Assembly: GCA_964594065.1 (NCBI GenBank) | Contig: CAZQKX010000014.1 | Span: 1 to 64,000 of the forward strand | Length of the DNA: 64,000 bases | Source of the DNA: 4572-13 sp964594065 | Lineage (GTDB): Bacteria > Planctomycetota > Phycisphaerae > Sedimentisphaerales > Anaerohalosphaeraceae | Reading direction: 5' to 3' | Shown: piece after piece, positions 1 through 8,026 of the stretch | Numbering within the stretch: the stretch's first letter is position 1 | Layout: each line of letters opens with the position of its first letter | Position numbers and translations under genes: made by a program | The notes under the pieces: generated by a model | The model's input: only the letters and a program-made list of their open reading frames with translations | Database searches by the model: none | What the model was told of the DNA's origin: nothing

Positions 1-258
1 GTCAAGCCGAATGGGGCAGAAGAAAAAACCGCTGGCGGGGTTGTTCTGCCGGAAGCAGCCAAGGAAAAACCGCTGATGGGCAAGATCGTCTCTGTCGGAC
101 CGGGCAAAATGCTCGACAGCGGCAACCGCGGCGCGATGAGCGTCAAGAAAAACGATGTCGTGCTGTACGGCAAGTACGGCGGAAGCGATGTGGAAGTGGA
201 CGGGACCGAGTACAAGATCCTTCGCGAAAGCGAGATCCTGGGCATCGTCGAAAAATAG
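1..258 (+). CDS. groES: Co-chaperonin GroES, 5' end missing
   Basis: The reading frame is open from the first base and encodes the last 85 residues of a GroES (Hsp10), the heptameric lid of the GroEL folding chamber in the cytoplasm. The visible part contains the mobile-loop end (TAGGVVLPEAA), the KIVSVGPG segment and the usual C-terminal strand ending in GIVEK. Only about ten to fifteen N-terminal residues are missing compared with the family length of about 95-100. groEL follows after 114 bases in the same direction, the standard groESL arrangement. Any CIRCE or other heat-shock promoter would lie upstream, outside the window. Confidence 0.95.
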   Translation, partial: VKPNGAEEKTAGGVVLPEAAKEKPLMGKIVSVGPGKMLDSGNRGAMSVKKNDVVLYGKYGGSDVEVDGTEYKILRESEILGIVEK

Positions 259-372
259 ACCCTTATAAGGTCATAAGTTTCGCGAGCGGAGTCGTGATCG
301 ACCGTAATGATCATTTCCGCGTAGAAACGGATAAAAACAACAACCAACAGATAATCTGGAGGTCAAAATAAA

Positions 373-1989
373 ATGGCAAAACAAATGATGTTTCAGGAAA
401 CAGCACGAGCCCAGTTGAAAGACGGTCTGGGTCAACTGGCCGCGGCGGTCAAGGTCACCATGGGACCGACCGGCAAGAACGTGCTGCTGCATAAAAGCTT
501 TGGCTCACCGAAGGTGACCAAAGACGGCGTATCGGTCAGCAAAGAGATCGAACTGCCGGAACCGTTCAAGAATATTGGCGCCAAGATGGTTAACCAGGTT
601 GCCAGCAAAACCAGTGATGTCGTCGGCGACGGCACCACCACCGCAACCGTTCTGGCCGAGGCCATCTACAACGAAGGTCTCAAGTATATCACCGCCGGCG
701 TTAATCCCGTTGCGATTCAACGCGGCATCAGCAAGGCCACGGGCGAAGTCGTCAAGTTCATCGAAACCGCGGCCAAACCGGTCAAGGGCCACGATGACAT
801 CGCCAAGGTCGGTGCGATCAGTGCCAACAATAATCCCGCCGTCGGCGATATCCTCGCTGATGCGATGGACAAGGTCGGCAAAGAAGGTGTGATCGAAGTC
901 GAAGAAGGCAAAGGCATGGAAACCGAACTGCAGGTTGTCGAAGGCATGCAGTTTGACAAAGGCTACCTGTCGCCCTACTTCATGACCGATGCGAATTCAC
1001 TGGAAGCAATCCAGGAAGACGCTTATATCCTGCTGCACGAAAAGAAGATATCCAATCTTCGTGAGATGCTGCCTCTGCTGGAAAAGGTTGCCCAGACAGG
1101 CGCTCAACTGCTGGTAATCGCCGAAGATGTCGAGGGCGAAGCACTGGCGGCAATGGTTATCAACCGCTTGCAAGGTGTGCTGAAGATCTGTGCGGTCAAG
1201 GCACCGGGCTTCGGCGACCGCCGAAAAGCCATGATGCAGGACATCGCAACACTGACCGGCGGACAGGTCATCACCGAAGATCTCGGCATCAAGCTGGAAA
1301 ACGTCGAGCTGAGCCAATTGGGTCAGGCCAAGAAGATCATTATCGGCAAGGAAAACACGACGATCATCGAAGGCGGCGGCAAGAAGAAAGATATCACTGC
1401 CCGCTGCGAACAGATCCGCAACATGATCGAAAAGACCACCAGCGATTATGACCGTGAGAAACTGCAGGAACGGCTGGCCAAGCTGACCGGCGGCGTAGCC
1501 GTCATCAAAGCCGGAGCGGCCACCGAAAGCGAGATGAAGGAACGCAAGGACCTGCTCGACGACGCTCTGCACGCCACGAAAGCGGCGGCTCAGGAAGGTG
1601 TCATCGCAGGCGGCGGAACCATTTTCCTGCGTGCCATCGGCGACGTAACCAAGGCCAGAACAAAGGCCAAAGGCGACGAAAAGATCGGCTTTGATATTCT
1701 CGTCAACGCCTTAAAGGCCCCGACTCGTCAGATCGTCGAAAACGGCGGCGGACAAGGCGATGTCATCGTCGCTGAACTGTTGGAAATGACCGGTAACAAA
1801 GGCTTCAATGCCGCCACCGGTGAATATGTCGATATGCTCAAAGCGGGCATCATTGATCCGGCTAAAGTGGCACGGATCGCGCTGCAGAACGCCGCATCCG
1901 TGGCCGGCTTGATGCTGACGACCAACGTAGTGATCGCTGACCTGAAAGATGACAAAGCGGAAAACGCCGAACTCGGTGCCGTTGTTTAA
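373..1989 (+). CDS. groEL: Chaperonin GroEL without GGM tail
   Basis: A 538-residue Hsp60 chaperonin that folds proteins inside a double-ring cage with GroES. The ATP-binding motif DGTTT is at residues 86-90 and the intermediate and apical domains are collinear with the family. The start is set by GGAGG about ten bases upstream. The C-terminus ends in NAELGAVV and lacks the flexible Gly-Gly-Met repeat tail of E. coli GroEL. This suggests a paralogue or a lineage variant. Planctomycetes often carry more than one groEL, so another copy elsewhere is possible. It lies between groES and dnaJ in a chaperone cluster that lacks dnaK in this window. Confidence 0.97.
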   Translation: MAKQMMFQETARAQLKDGLGQLAAAVKVTMGPTGKNVLLHKSFGSPKVTKDGVSVSKEIELPEPFKNIGAKMVNQVASKTSDVVGDGTTTATVLAEAIYNEGLKYITAGVNPVAIQRGISKATGEVVKFIETAAKPVKGHDDIAKVGAISANNNPAVGDILADAMDKVGKEGVIEVEEGKGMETELQVVEGMQFDKGYLSPYFMTDANSLEAIQEDAYILLHEKKISNLREMLPLLEKVAQTGAQLLVIAEDVEGEALAAMVINRLQGVLKICAVKAPGFGDRRKAMMQDIATLTGGQVITEDLGIKLENVELSQLGQAKKIIIGKENTTIIEGGGKKKDITARCEQIRNMIEKTTSDYDREKLQERLAKLTGGVAVIKAGAATESEMKERKDLLDDALHATKAAAQEGVIAGGGTIFLRAIGDVTKARTKAKGDEKIGFDILVNALKAPTRQIVENGGGQGDVIVAELLEMTGNKGFNAATGEYVDMLKAGIIDPAKVARIALQNAASVAGLMLTTNVVIADLKDDKAENAELGAVV

Positions 1990-2009
1990 GTCTTGTTAGA
2001 TTGAATTGA

Positions 2010-2048
2010 AATGCCGGGTTCCGAACAATCTGTTTGGGACTCGGCATT
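2010..2048 (+). other. Stem-loop downstream of groEL
   Basis: About 20 bases after the groEL stop, an AATGCCG...CGGCATT inverted repeat with extra pairing inside (GGTTCC against GGACTC) forms a strong hairpin. No run of T follows, so it is not a classical intrinsic terminator. It could stabilise or process the groESL mRNA before dnaJ. This is inference from sequence only. Confidence 0.5.
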
Positions 2049-2181
2049 CTGTAAAATGAATACAAAAGCCCGAAGCGGCAGCGCCGGGATGCGAAACCAC
2101 ACGGTAACCGATTTATCGTGTCACTTCCGTTCCACGCTTTTGTTTTTGCGGCAATAGATATTTAAACGACGGAAAACGATT

Positions 2182-3318
2182 ATGGCCAAACGCGACTATT
2201 ACGAAGTGCTCGGGGTGGACCGAAAAGCTTCTGCTGATGATATGAAACGGAAGTACCGCCAACTGGCCATCAAGTATCATCCGGACAAAAATCCGGGCGA
2301 TAAAGACGCGGAAGCAAAATTCAAGGAGTGCGCCGAGGCCTACGAAGTACTCAGCGACCCGGCCAAGCGCCAGCGCTATGATCAGTTTGGTCATGACGGT
2401 CTGCGGGGTGCCGGCGTGCATGACTATTCTCACATGAATGTCAGCGATATCGGGGACATCTTCGGGGACATCTTTGGCGATATCTTCGGCGGCGGACGCC
2501 GCAGTCGCCGCGGGACCAGCCAGCAGCGGCCGTCACGCGGCTATGACCTGGAAACGACCGTCCAGCTGACACTGGAAGAGGTTTCCGTGGGCTGCGAAAA
2601 GACGATTGAGTTCACCCGCCAGGATACCTGCGCCGAATGCAGCGGCACCGGCGTAGCCAAGGGCAAAAAGCCCAGTCGCTGTTCGACCTGCGGCGGACAG
2701 GGTCAGGTTCAGCGGGCCGGTCTGGGCGGCTTTTTCCAGATGGTTTCTACGTGCCCGCAGTGTCAGGGTACCGGACAGGTCATCACTGACCCCTGCAAAA
2801 AATGTAAGGGCAAAGGTCAGACGCCGAAAAAACGAAAACTCAGCGTCAAGATCCCTGCCGGCGTACACGAAGGTCAGGGTATCCGTGTTGGCGGTGAAGG
2901 CGAACCGGGCAGACTCGGCGGACCTCGCGGCGATCTGTATTGCTATGTTCGTGTCAAAGCACATCCGTTCATGATGCGGGACGGCTCGAACCTGGTGGTC
3001 ACGGTACCGTTGAGCTTTACGCAAATGACACTGGGCGCGATGATCGACGTACCGACACTGGAGAAAACGAAGCAGTTGAAGATCCCCGCCGGCAGTCAGC
3101 ATGGCAATGTCATGCGGGTCAAGGGACAGGGCCTGCCGGATGTACGAAGCGGACGCAAAGGCGACCTGCTGGTACAATTGACCGTTGAGATACCCAAAAA
3201 ACTTTCAGATGAGCAGGAAAAACTGCTGCGTGAATATGCCAAAACCGAGGAAGTGGATGTTAACTCTGAAAGTAAAAGTTTTTTCAGAAAAATAAAAGAG
3301 CACTTTAATAATAAATGA
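2182..3318 (+). CDS. dnaJ: Chaperone protein DnaJ (Hsp40)
   Basis: A 378-residue type I DnaJ, the co-chaperone that stimulates DnaK ATPase and delivers unfolded clients. The J domain occupies about residues 4-70 with the essential HPD at 33-35. A Gly/Phe-rich linker with GDIFGDIFGDIFGGG follows at about 91-105. Four CxxCxGxG zinc motifs lie at 150-157, 167-174, 191-198 and 205-212, then the C-terminal substrate-binding domains. All catalytic and zinc ligands are present. It is followed by grpE after 34 bases, so DnaJ and GrpE are probably co-transcribed, while dnaK must be elsewhere. Confidence 0.97.
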   Translation: MAKRDYYEVLGVDRKASADDMKRKYRQLAIKYHPDKNPGDKDAEAKFKECAEAYEVLSDPAKRQRYDQFGHDGLRGAGVHDYSHMNVSDIGDIFGDIFGDIFGGGRRSRRGTSQQRPSRGYDLETTVQLTLEEVSVGCEKTIEFTRQDTCAECSGTGVAKGKKPSRCSTCGGQGQVQRAGLGGFFQMVSTCPQCQGTGQVITDPCKKCKGKGQTPKKRKLSVKIPAGVHEGQGIRVGGEGEPGRLGGPRGDLYCYVRVKAHPFMMRDGSNLVVTVPLSFTQMTLGAMIDVPTLEKTKQLKIPAGSQHGNVMRVKGQGLPDVRSGRKGDLLVQLTVEIPKKLSDEQEKLLREYAKTEEVDVNSESKSFFRKIKEHFNNK

Positions 3319-3324
3319 GGCAAT

Positions 3325-3343
3325 AGACGGTAGGCAATAGGCA
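3325..3343 (+). repeat. Short dispersed repeat before grpE start
   Basis: The stretch AGAC-GG-TAGGCAATAGGCA ends 9 bases before the grpE ATG. A 17/19 identical copy in the same orientation relative to the gene lies just upstream of rtcB (33289-33307, minus strand). The shorter unit AGGCAATAG occurs again at 3318-3326, so the element is itself repetitive. Confidence 0.6.
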
Positions 3344-3352
3344 ATAAAAATC

Positions 3353-3949
3353 ATGGCTGACAAAGATTTAAAAAAAGCGAATAAGAAAATCAAAGAGCTG
3401 GAAAAGAAACTGGAAACGCTTGAAAATCAGGTCGAAGAACTGACTGCCGAAAAGCTGGATGTGTTTGAACAACTCCAGCGGGTCAGCGCCGACTATGCCA
3501 ACTTCCAGAAGCGCGCACCCAAACAGATCGCCGACTCAGTCGCATACGAAAAAAAAGCAATCCTTCGTTCGCTGCTGCCGTCGGTGGATAACTTTGAACA
3601 CGCCCTTTCACACGCATCCACCGCCGGCGGCGAAGAAGCGATGGATAATATCATCAAGGGAATTCAGCTTGTCTTTGACCATATGCTGGACGCACTGAAA
3701 ACGCATGGCGTCAAACGCATTGACGCACTGGGTAATCCGTTCGATCCAAATCTGCATGAAGCGATGATGCGCCGGTCCGAGCCGGACAAAGAAGACAACA
3801 CGGTGCTTGAGGTATACCAGGCCGGGTACATGGTCAACGACCAGGTGCTGCGGCCAAGCAAGGTTATCGTCAACAAGATCGAAGAAGAAAAATCAGGCGA
3901 AGAAACCGAAGCCGAGCAAACGGAAGATAATAACGAGCAGGAGTCTTAG
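3353..3949 (+). CDS. grpE: Nucleotide exchange factor GrpE
   Basis: A 198-residue GrpE, the dimeric nucleotide exchange factor that resets DnaK. A charged coiled coil covers about residues 5-60. The family core follows with QRVSADYANFQKR, the central helices containing LLPSVDNFEHAL, and the beta-wing segment with GNPFDPNLHEAM and VYQAGYMVNDQVLRPSKVIV. The C-terminus is an acidic Glu-rich tail. It sits 34 bases after dnaJ and 3 bases before the zinc-ribbon gene, consistent with one transcript. A short dispersed repeat occupies its leader. Confidence 0.96.
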   Translation: MADKDLKKANKKIKELEKKLETLENQVEELTAEKLDVFEQLQRVSADYANFQKRAPKQIADSVAYEKKAILRSLLPSVDNFEHALSHASTAGGEEAMDNIIKGIQLVFDHMLDALKTHGVKRIDALGNPFDPNLHEAMMRRSEPDKEDNTVLEVYQAGYMVNDQVLRPSKVIVNKIEEEKSGEETEAEQTEDNNEQES

Positions 3950-3952
3950 ACG

Positions 3953-4261
3953 ATGCCGACTTATGACTATAAATGCGACAACTGTGACCATGTTATGGAA
4001 GTCTTTCAGTCCATCACGGCGGCGGCGAAGAAAAAATGTCCCGAATGCGGCAAACTGAAACTCAAACGTCTGCTAGGAACAGGCGCGGGGCTGATTTTTA
4101 AAGGCAGCGGATTCTACGAAACTGACTACCGCAGCGACAGCTACAAAAAAGCCGCCGACAGTGACAAACCAAAATCCGATTCTTCGAAAACCGACAAAAA
4201 GAAGGAAACCAAAAAAGTTGACAGCAAGCCTGCCATCAAAAAAGATAAGAAACCTGCCTAA
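3953..4261 (+). CDS. FmdB-family zinc-ribbon protein
   Basis: A 102-residue small protein with the FmdB/putative regulatory zinc-ribbon signature. It starts MPTYDYKCDNCDH with Cys8/Cys11 and has the second knuckle CPECG at Cys29/Cys32, followed by the usual GSGFYETDY segment. The last 45 residues are a Lys/Ser/Asp-rich low-complexity tail. The family is widespread and was named from methylamide/formamide regulators, but its biochemical role is mostly unknown. It starts 3 bases after the grpE stop, so it is very probably translated from the grpE message. A link to stress or zinc homeostasis would be inference only. Confidence 0.85.
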   Translation: MPTYDYKCDNCDHVMEVFQSITAAAKKKCPECGKLKLKRLLGTGAGLIFKGSGFYETDYRSDSYKKAADSDKPKSDSSKTDKKKETKKVDSKPAIKKDKKPA

Positions 4262-4282
4262 GGATTCAAAAATCCAGAGTGT

Positions 4283-5242
4283 TTATTCATCTTTTTTATC
4301 ATAATAGTTTTTAAACCAATACTCCTTGAAATAAGAGGCTGCAGAATTATGATATGGACAGATGAAGGGGGACCCATTAAGTATAAAAGCATCGTCAGTT
4401 AAGTCAAAGGATTGAAACGATTTTCCAGTGAAGTATTCATTCCATTCATATTGTTGCGGATTTCTTTCATAAACACCACCTACTGGACATACTTCTAGTG
4501 GAAATGTTTTATATGGAAGGGATTCATATGTTATATATACTTTAATGATTCCGGATATCTCTTGAAAGTCATAAACGTCAGGAATCTGACCATTATTATC
4601 TTCCATATATGCAATAAGTGCTTGTGTTAAAACCTTTATCCTTCTATCACATGCACTATGTGCATAATACCCTGTCCAACCGTGAAGAAGAGCCCCTGTT
4701 ATTATATACGGCAGTAAACACATCGAATACACTAAGAATAAAGCAATTCCATATTTAAGTTTTGTTTTATTCTTCCAAGAATTAGTAATTAAAAGTGAAC
4801 TTAAAAATAGAAATAAAAAGCCGTATATATTCCATCTCAGAAAAAGAAAACCACCTTCTCTCCAACCTATACCCCAAAAAGTTGGACATGGGCCGCCTAA
4901 TCCCGGGAGCGGTGCAGTTGTAATAGAAGATGCAAATAACCCAAACAGAAAAAACGATATTGCAAATAAAGGGATAATGGCAATAGAACACAGAAAAGAT
5001 TTTTTCCATCCAAAAAGAAAATATTTATGGATTAAAATAAAACAAAACACGAACAACAAGAGCAACGAAACTGGAAGCCACCATATAAACTCAGCTGGAG
5101 GTGTTATTGGAGTTGAAATGTACTTTGCAATACCGTGAGCATACGATTGAGTTGAAAGAAAAAGAAAAAAGAAGAAAACGAAGAATGTTATAATAGTTGT
5201 TGATGTTTTCTGTTTTATCTCCAAATCTTCCATGTGAATCAT
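4283..5242 (-). CDS. AT-rich polytopic membrane protein, unknown function
   Basis: A 319-residue protein I cannot assign to a named family. Hydrophobic segments lie at about residues 15-36, 52-72, 82-106, 132-152 and 163-186. A soluble C-terminal half follows, outside or inside depending on topology. That half begins ACDRRIKVLTQALIAYMEDNNGQIPD and later has Cys252, Cys295 and PYHN. It resembles the soluble part of pseudopilin-like (DUF1559-type) planctomycete proteins, in which a long helix is followed by Cys-containing loops. The base composition is clearly richer in A and T than its neighbours. Its ATG overlaps the stop of the isochorismatase-like gene by 4 bases (ATGA), so the two are translationally coupled. 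Confidence 0.75.
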   Translation of the reverse strand: MIHMEDLEIKQKTSTTIITFFVFFFFLFLSTQSYAHGIAKYISTPITPPAEFIWWLPVSLLLLFVFCFILIHKYFLFGWKKSFLCSIAIIPLFAISFFLFGLFASSITTAPLPGLGGPCPTFWGIGWREGGFLFLRWNIYGFLFLFLSSLLITNSWKNKTKLKYGIALFLVYSMCLLPYIITGALLHGWTGYYAHSACDRRIKVLTQALIAYMEDNNGQIPDVYDFQEISGIIKVYITYESLPYKTFPLEVCPVGGVYERNPQQYEWNEYFTGKSFQSFDLTDDAFILNGSPFICPYHNSAASYFKEYWFKNYYDKKDE

Positions 5243-5778
5243 TTAATCAACTTCGCCAATTCGCGGAATTTTTCGTGTTTTGAATCCCGAAGCAGCTCAA
5301 ACAGGCACATTTCAGTGGAGGTCAGGATTGCCCCTTCTTTGCCCATGCGGCGTAAGGCTATTTGTTTGTTTTCCTTTGTCCGCGAGGATGTCGCATCGCT
5401 GACAACATGAACCTCTATGTTTTTCTGCATTAAATCCATCGTGGTCTGAAACACGCAAACATGTGCTTCAATGCCGCAGACGATCGCGGTTGCAGGTTTG
5501 ATCGCATCCAGTTTCGCTGCAAATGTTTCTTCGCCGCAGCAGCTAAAACTGGTTTTGTCGACCGGCTCGGCCTGGCAAAGCAAAGACTGCAGTTCATGTA
5601 CGGTCGGACCGAGAACGTTGGGCACCTGCTGGCACCAGAGAATGGGAATATTCAGTGCATTGGCAAGCTTGATGAGGATCGCGGAGTTGCTGACAACCTG
5701 GTCCTTGTCGGCCATCAGTTTTTGAAGTTTCTCCTGCACATCGACAATAATCAGGCAGGTCTTTTCCGGGGTCAACAT
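5239..5778 (-). CDS. Isochorismatase-family cysteine hydrolase
   Basis: A 179-residue alpha/beta cysteine hydrolase of the isochorismatase superfamily (YcaC/nicotinamidase-like). The putative catalytic triad is visible: Asp13 in IIVDVQ, Lys75 in VDKTSFS and the nucleophile Cys108 in GIEAHVCV. The length fits the single-domain hydrolases that cleave amides or vinyl ethers. The real substrate cannot be read from the sequence. It is the first gene of a two-gene unit with the membrane protein at 4283-5242. It starts 20 bases after the anti-sigma gene stop and may be the tail of the sigma/anti-sigma transcript. Confidence 0.9.
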   Translation of the reverse strand: MLTPEKTCLIIVDVQEKLQKLMADKDQVVSNSAILIKLANALNIPILWCQQVPNVLGPTVHELQSLLCQAEPVDKTSFSCCGEETFAAKLDAIKPATAIVCGIEAHVCVFQTTMDLMQKNIEVHVVSDATSSRTKENKQIALRRMGKEGAILTSTEMCLFELLRDSKHEKFRELAKLIK

Positions 5779-5798
5779 CCGTGTCTCCTCTTTTTAGA

Positions 5799-6779
5799 TT
5801 ACTCTATAACCCGCTCGACGTGAATTGTCAATTGAACGGTCTTGTTTTGTTGATCGTAGTCACCGGCCAATGTTGGAATCGACAGCGACGGATACCCGGA
5901 CTCATCCAGTTGGGAATCGTCGTCATTTTTGGCAAACGCCGAATCATTCTTCTGGTTTGCCGCCGCATAGCGAGACGCCAGCCGATCAAACATCTGTGGA
6001 CTGTCCTCAAACACCAGCGTTGTGATCTGTTTGGCCTGCGGCTCGGAGATTTCGATCGCTTCATCATTGGTACCGGGGCCGGGGATCTGCAACGTCACTG
6101 TCCGGCACTGGGCCCGAACCGGCGTCAGTGAATCCAGGAGTTCGGCCACTTTTTTGGGAGAAGCCTTAATGTAAAAACGGGTAACATTGGCGGCCCGCTC
6201 CGGAAATGCCTGAGCCAACAGGCCCTGCTTATCGATCGCCTCTTTAATAGTCGTGCTGACGGGCATGTATTGATCCGTTTTCAGGACCAGTACACCGTTA
6301 AACGGCAACTCACTGGAAAGCGCCGGCAAAGCGTCCGAACTCGGCACCGGTTTAGTCTGGCTAATCGTAGTGTTCGACCGATCATAATCAAGCGGACCAT
6401 CAACGGGCTGTTTGAATATCTGAAATACAACCACCGCCAAAAGCCCCAAAGGCAGCAGCAGCATCGCCGCAGACGCCATCAATCGACGGGCAAAAAGATG
6501 AGTCGTCGCCGCTGATATTTTCGAATTATCCGATACACCATTGAGAATTGACTTTCGTTCCATTTCGCAGCGAATATCATCGAGTAGATTTTCAGGGGCG
6601 GTTTCGACCGGCAAGGCGTTTAATGTCTGCTGTTGATGCTTTAACGCCTTGACACGATCCTGCACCAGCGAGTCATGCTGCATCAGACGTTTCAACTCTG
6701 TCTCCTGCCGCTGGGTGGCTTCGCCGTCCAGGTAAAGACTGATCAATTCATCCATTTCAATTTTATGCTCTTCGTTCAT
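5799..6779 (-). CDS. Putative membrane anti-sigma factor
   Basis: A 326-residue protein whose start overlaps the end of an ECF sigma gene by 4 bases (ATGA), the typical position of its anti-sigma partner. Residues 1-75 form a small helical domain beginning MDELISLYLDGEAT, as in anti-sigma N-termini. I see no HxxxCxxC zinc motif, so it would be a zinc-less type. One membrane segment spans about 100-122 (MASAAMLLLPLGLLAVVVF). The remaining 200 residues should be outside the cytoplasm and are not recognised. The function is inferred mostly from context. Release by regulated proteolysis, perhaps by the site-2 protease at 46186, is speculation. Confidence 0.75.
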   Translation of the reverse strand: MNEEHKIEMDELISLYLDGEATQRQETELKRLMQHDSLVQDRVKALKHQQQTLNALPVETAPENLLDDIRCEMERKSILNGVSDNSKISAATTHLFARRLMASAAMLLLPLGLLAVVVFQIFKQPVDGPLDYDRSNTTISQTKPVPSSDALPALSSELPFNGVLVLKTDQYMPVSTTIKEAIDKQGLLAQAFPERAANVTRFYIKASPKKVAELLDSLTPVRAQCRTVTLQIPGPGTNDEAIEISEPQAKQITTLVFEDSPQMFDRLASRYAAANQKNDSAFAKNDDDSQLDESGYPSLSIPTLAGDYDQQNKTVQLTIHVERVIE

Positions 6780-7390
6780 GTCAGCACCGTTTCCAATAAA
6801 TCCCGCAAAGCAGTTCTGGCCCGGCTAAGTCTGCTCTTGACCGTTCCGTACTCAATGTCAAGCACATCAGCAATGTCCTGATAACTCATCTGCTCAATGT
6901 CCCGCAGAACCAGAATCGTTCGGTAGTCGGCCTGAAGCTGTCCGATCGAATCAATGATGCGCTGCACCAATTCTTTCTGCTGGACGATTTTGGCCGGATC
7001 ATTCTTTTCCGAATCCGCCAGAATCGAAGCCAGACGCTCTCTTTGCTTTTCAAGGTTTTCGTTTGTCGCATCCAGCGACACCGTTGAGAGCTTGAAACGC
7101 CGACGGCAATGATTCAGCGTCAGGTTGACGCCCACGCGAAACAGCCATGTATAAAAACTGCTTTTGCCGCGAAACGTATGAATGCTCTCTAATACTTTGA
7201 CAAACGTATCCTGAGTAAGTTCCGCAGCATCATCCCGATTTGAACAAATTTTAAGAATTGTGTTATATATCCTATCCTGATACTTAACAATCAGACAGGA
7301 CATCGCTTCCGAGTCGCCGTGCTGGCACTGGCGAACTAACGCTGCATCATCTAAGCTTATGTTTTCCTTGTGTTTATGAAATAAATTCAA
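6776..7390 (-). CDS. ECF-type RNA polymerase sigma factor
   Basis: A 204-residue sigma-70 factor of the extracytoplasmic-function group. Region 2 (about residues 30-98) carries YNTILKICSNRDDAAELTQDTF and the melting segment RGKSSFYTWLFRVGVN. Region 4 (about 143-200) contains the helix-turn-helix MSYQDIADVLDIEYGTVKSRLSRAR. Regions 1.1 and 3 are absent, as expected for ECF factors. It directs RNA polymerase to a stress regulon that cannot be named from sequence. The downstream coupled gene is a probable anti-sigma factor. A TATAAT-like -10 box lies about 65 bases upstream on the minus strand (7452-7457), but its -35 partner is weak. Confidence 0.95.
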   Translation of the reverse strand: MNLFHKHKENISLDDAALVRQCQHGDSEAMSCLIVKYQDRIYNTILKICSNRDDAAELTQDTFVKVLESIHTFRGKSSFYTWLFRVGVNLTLNHCRRRFKLSTVSLDATNENLEKQRERLASILADSEKNDPAKIVQQKELVQRIIDSIGQLQADYRTILVLRDIEQMSYQDIADVLDIEYGTVKSRLSRARTALRDLLETVLT

Positions 7391-7501
7391 AACTCTTTTC
7401 CTGTCTTACAGCTATTATGATAGTTATTTTTGGAAAAAATTGTCACTGGCGATTATACACAATAAGCCCGATTCAGAACATGTACAGATTTTTTTTGTTT
7501 T

Positions 7502-8026
7502 TTAAGGCCTGAATTGGATTTTTGCTACATCATTAAATCGTCTATCGCCAGCCGAGCACGTTACTTCGAGCAGGTAGCTCTTTTCGGGCTGCGGCGAAAA
7601 ACCCAGCGGCAGGTAAAACTCATAGGATCGCAGATAATCTTTCCAGTGCTGATTATTGTCGGTCGGGTCGGTCAAATCGTAATCCGGCCAGATGACCAGA
7701 CGTTTGCCCCGCGGATTTGAAGACAACGGTTTATAGTCATACAGCTCAAACCGAAAAACACAGAGTTTTTTCAACTGGGAATCATAGGCATCCAACAGTT
7801 CCGCAAATGTTTTGATCTCGCTTTTTTGAGAATCACCCTCCGAGACAACAAAATCGGTCAATGCAGAAATGCGTACGCGCTGAATGGCAAAATCCTGCGG
7901 CGGTGACGAGGAGAAGTATGGCGCCACGGGGTTTTCGCAGCCGGAAATAAAAAATCCCATCACTGCGATCCATGCCGCCAGGCAATTTGAACAAATGAAA
8001 AAGATGTGCTGCTTATAGATCTTCAT
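7502..8026 (-). CDS. Hypothetical lipoprotein
   Basis: A 174-residue protein with an N-terminal signal whose lipobox reads FISGC (Cys30), followed by ENPVAPYFSSSP. It should therefore be a lipid-anchored exported protein. The mature part has no motif I recognise. Its C-terminal half (LEVTCSAGDRRFNDVAKIQF) looks like a beta-sandwich. The ATG lies 14 bases inside the end of ribBA, so it is translated from the same mRNA. There is no evidence that it shares a job with riboflavin synthesis. Confidence 0.75.
   Translation of the reverse strand: MKIYKQHIFFICSNCLAAWIAVMGFFISGCENPVAPYFSSSPPQDFAIQRVRISALTDFVVSEGDSQKSEIKTFAELLDAYDSQLKKLCVFRFELYDYKPLSSNPRGKRLVIWPDYDLTDPTDNNQHWKDYLRSYEFYLPLGFSPQPEKSYLLEVTCSAGDRRFNDVAKIQFRP

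Noticed and set aside
997..1572. 191-codon open frame on the minus strand inside groEL
   Set aside because: It is antisense to a fully conserved gene and has no homology that I recognise; a composition shadow.
2533..3177. 214-codon minus-strand frame inside dnaJ
   Set aside because: Antisense shadow of the zinc-finger and C-terminal domains of DnaJ.
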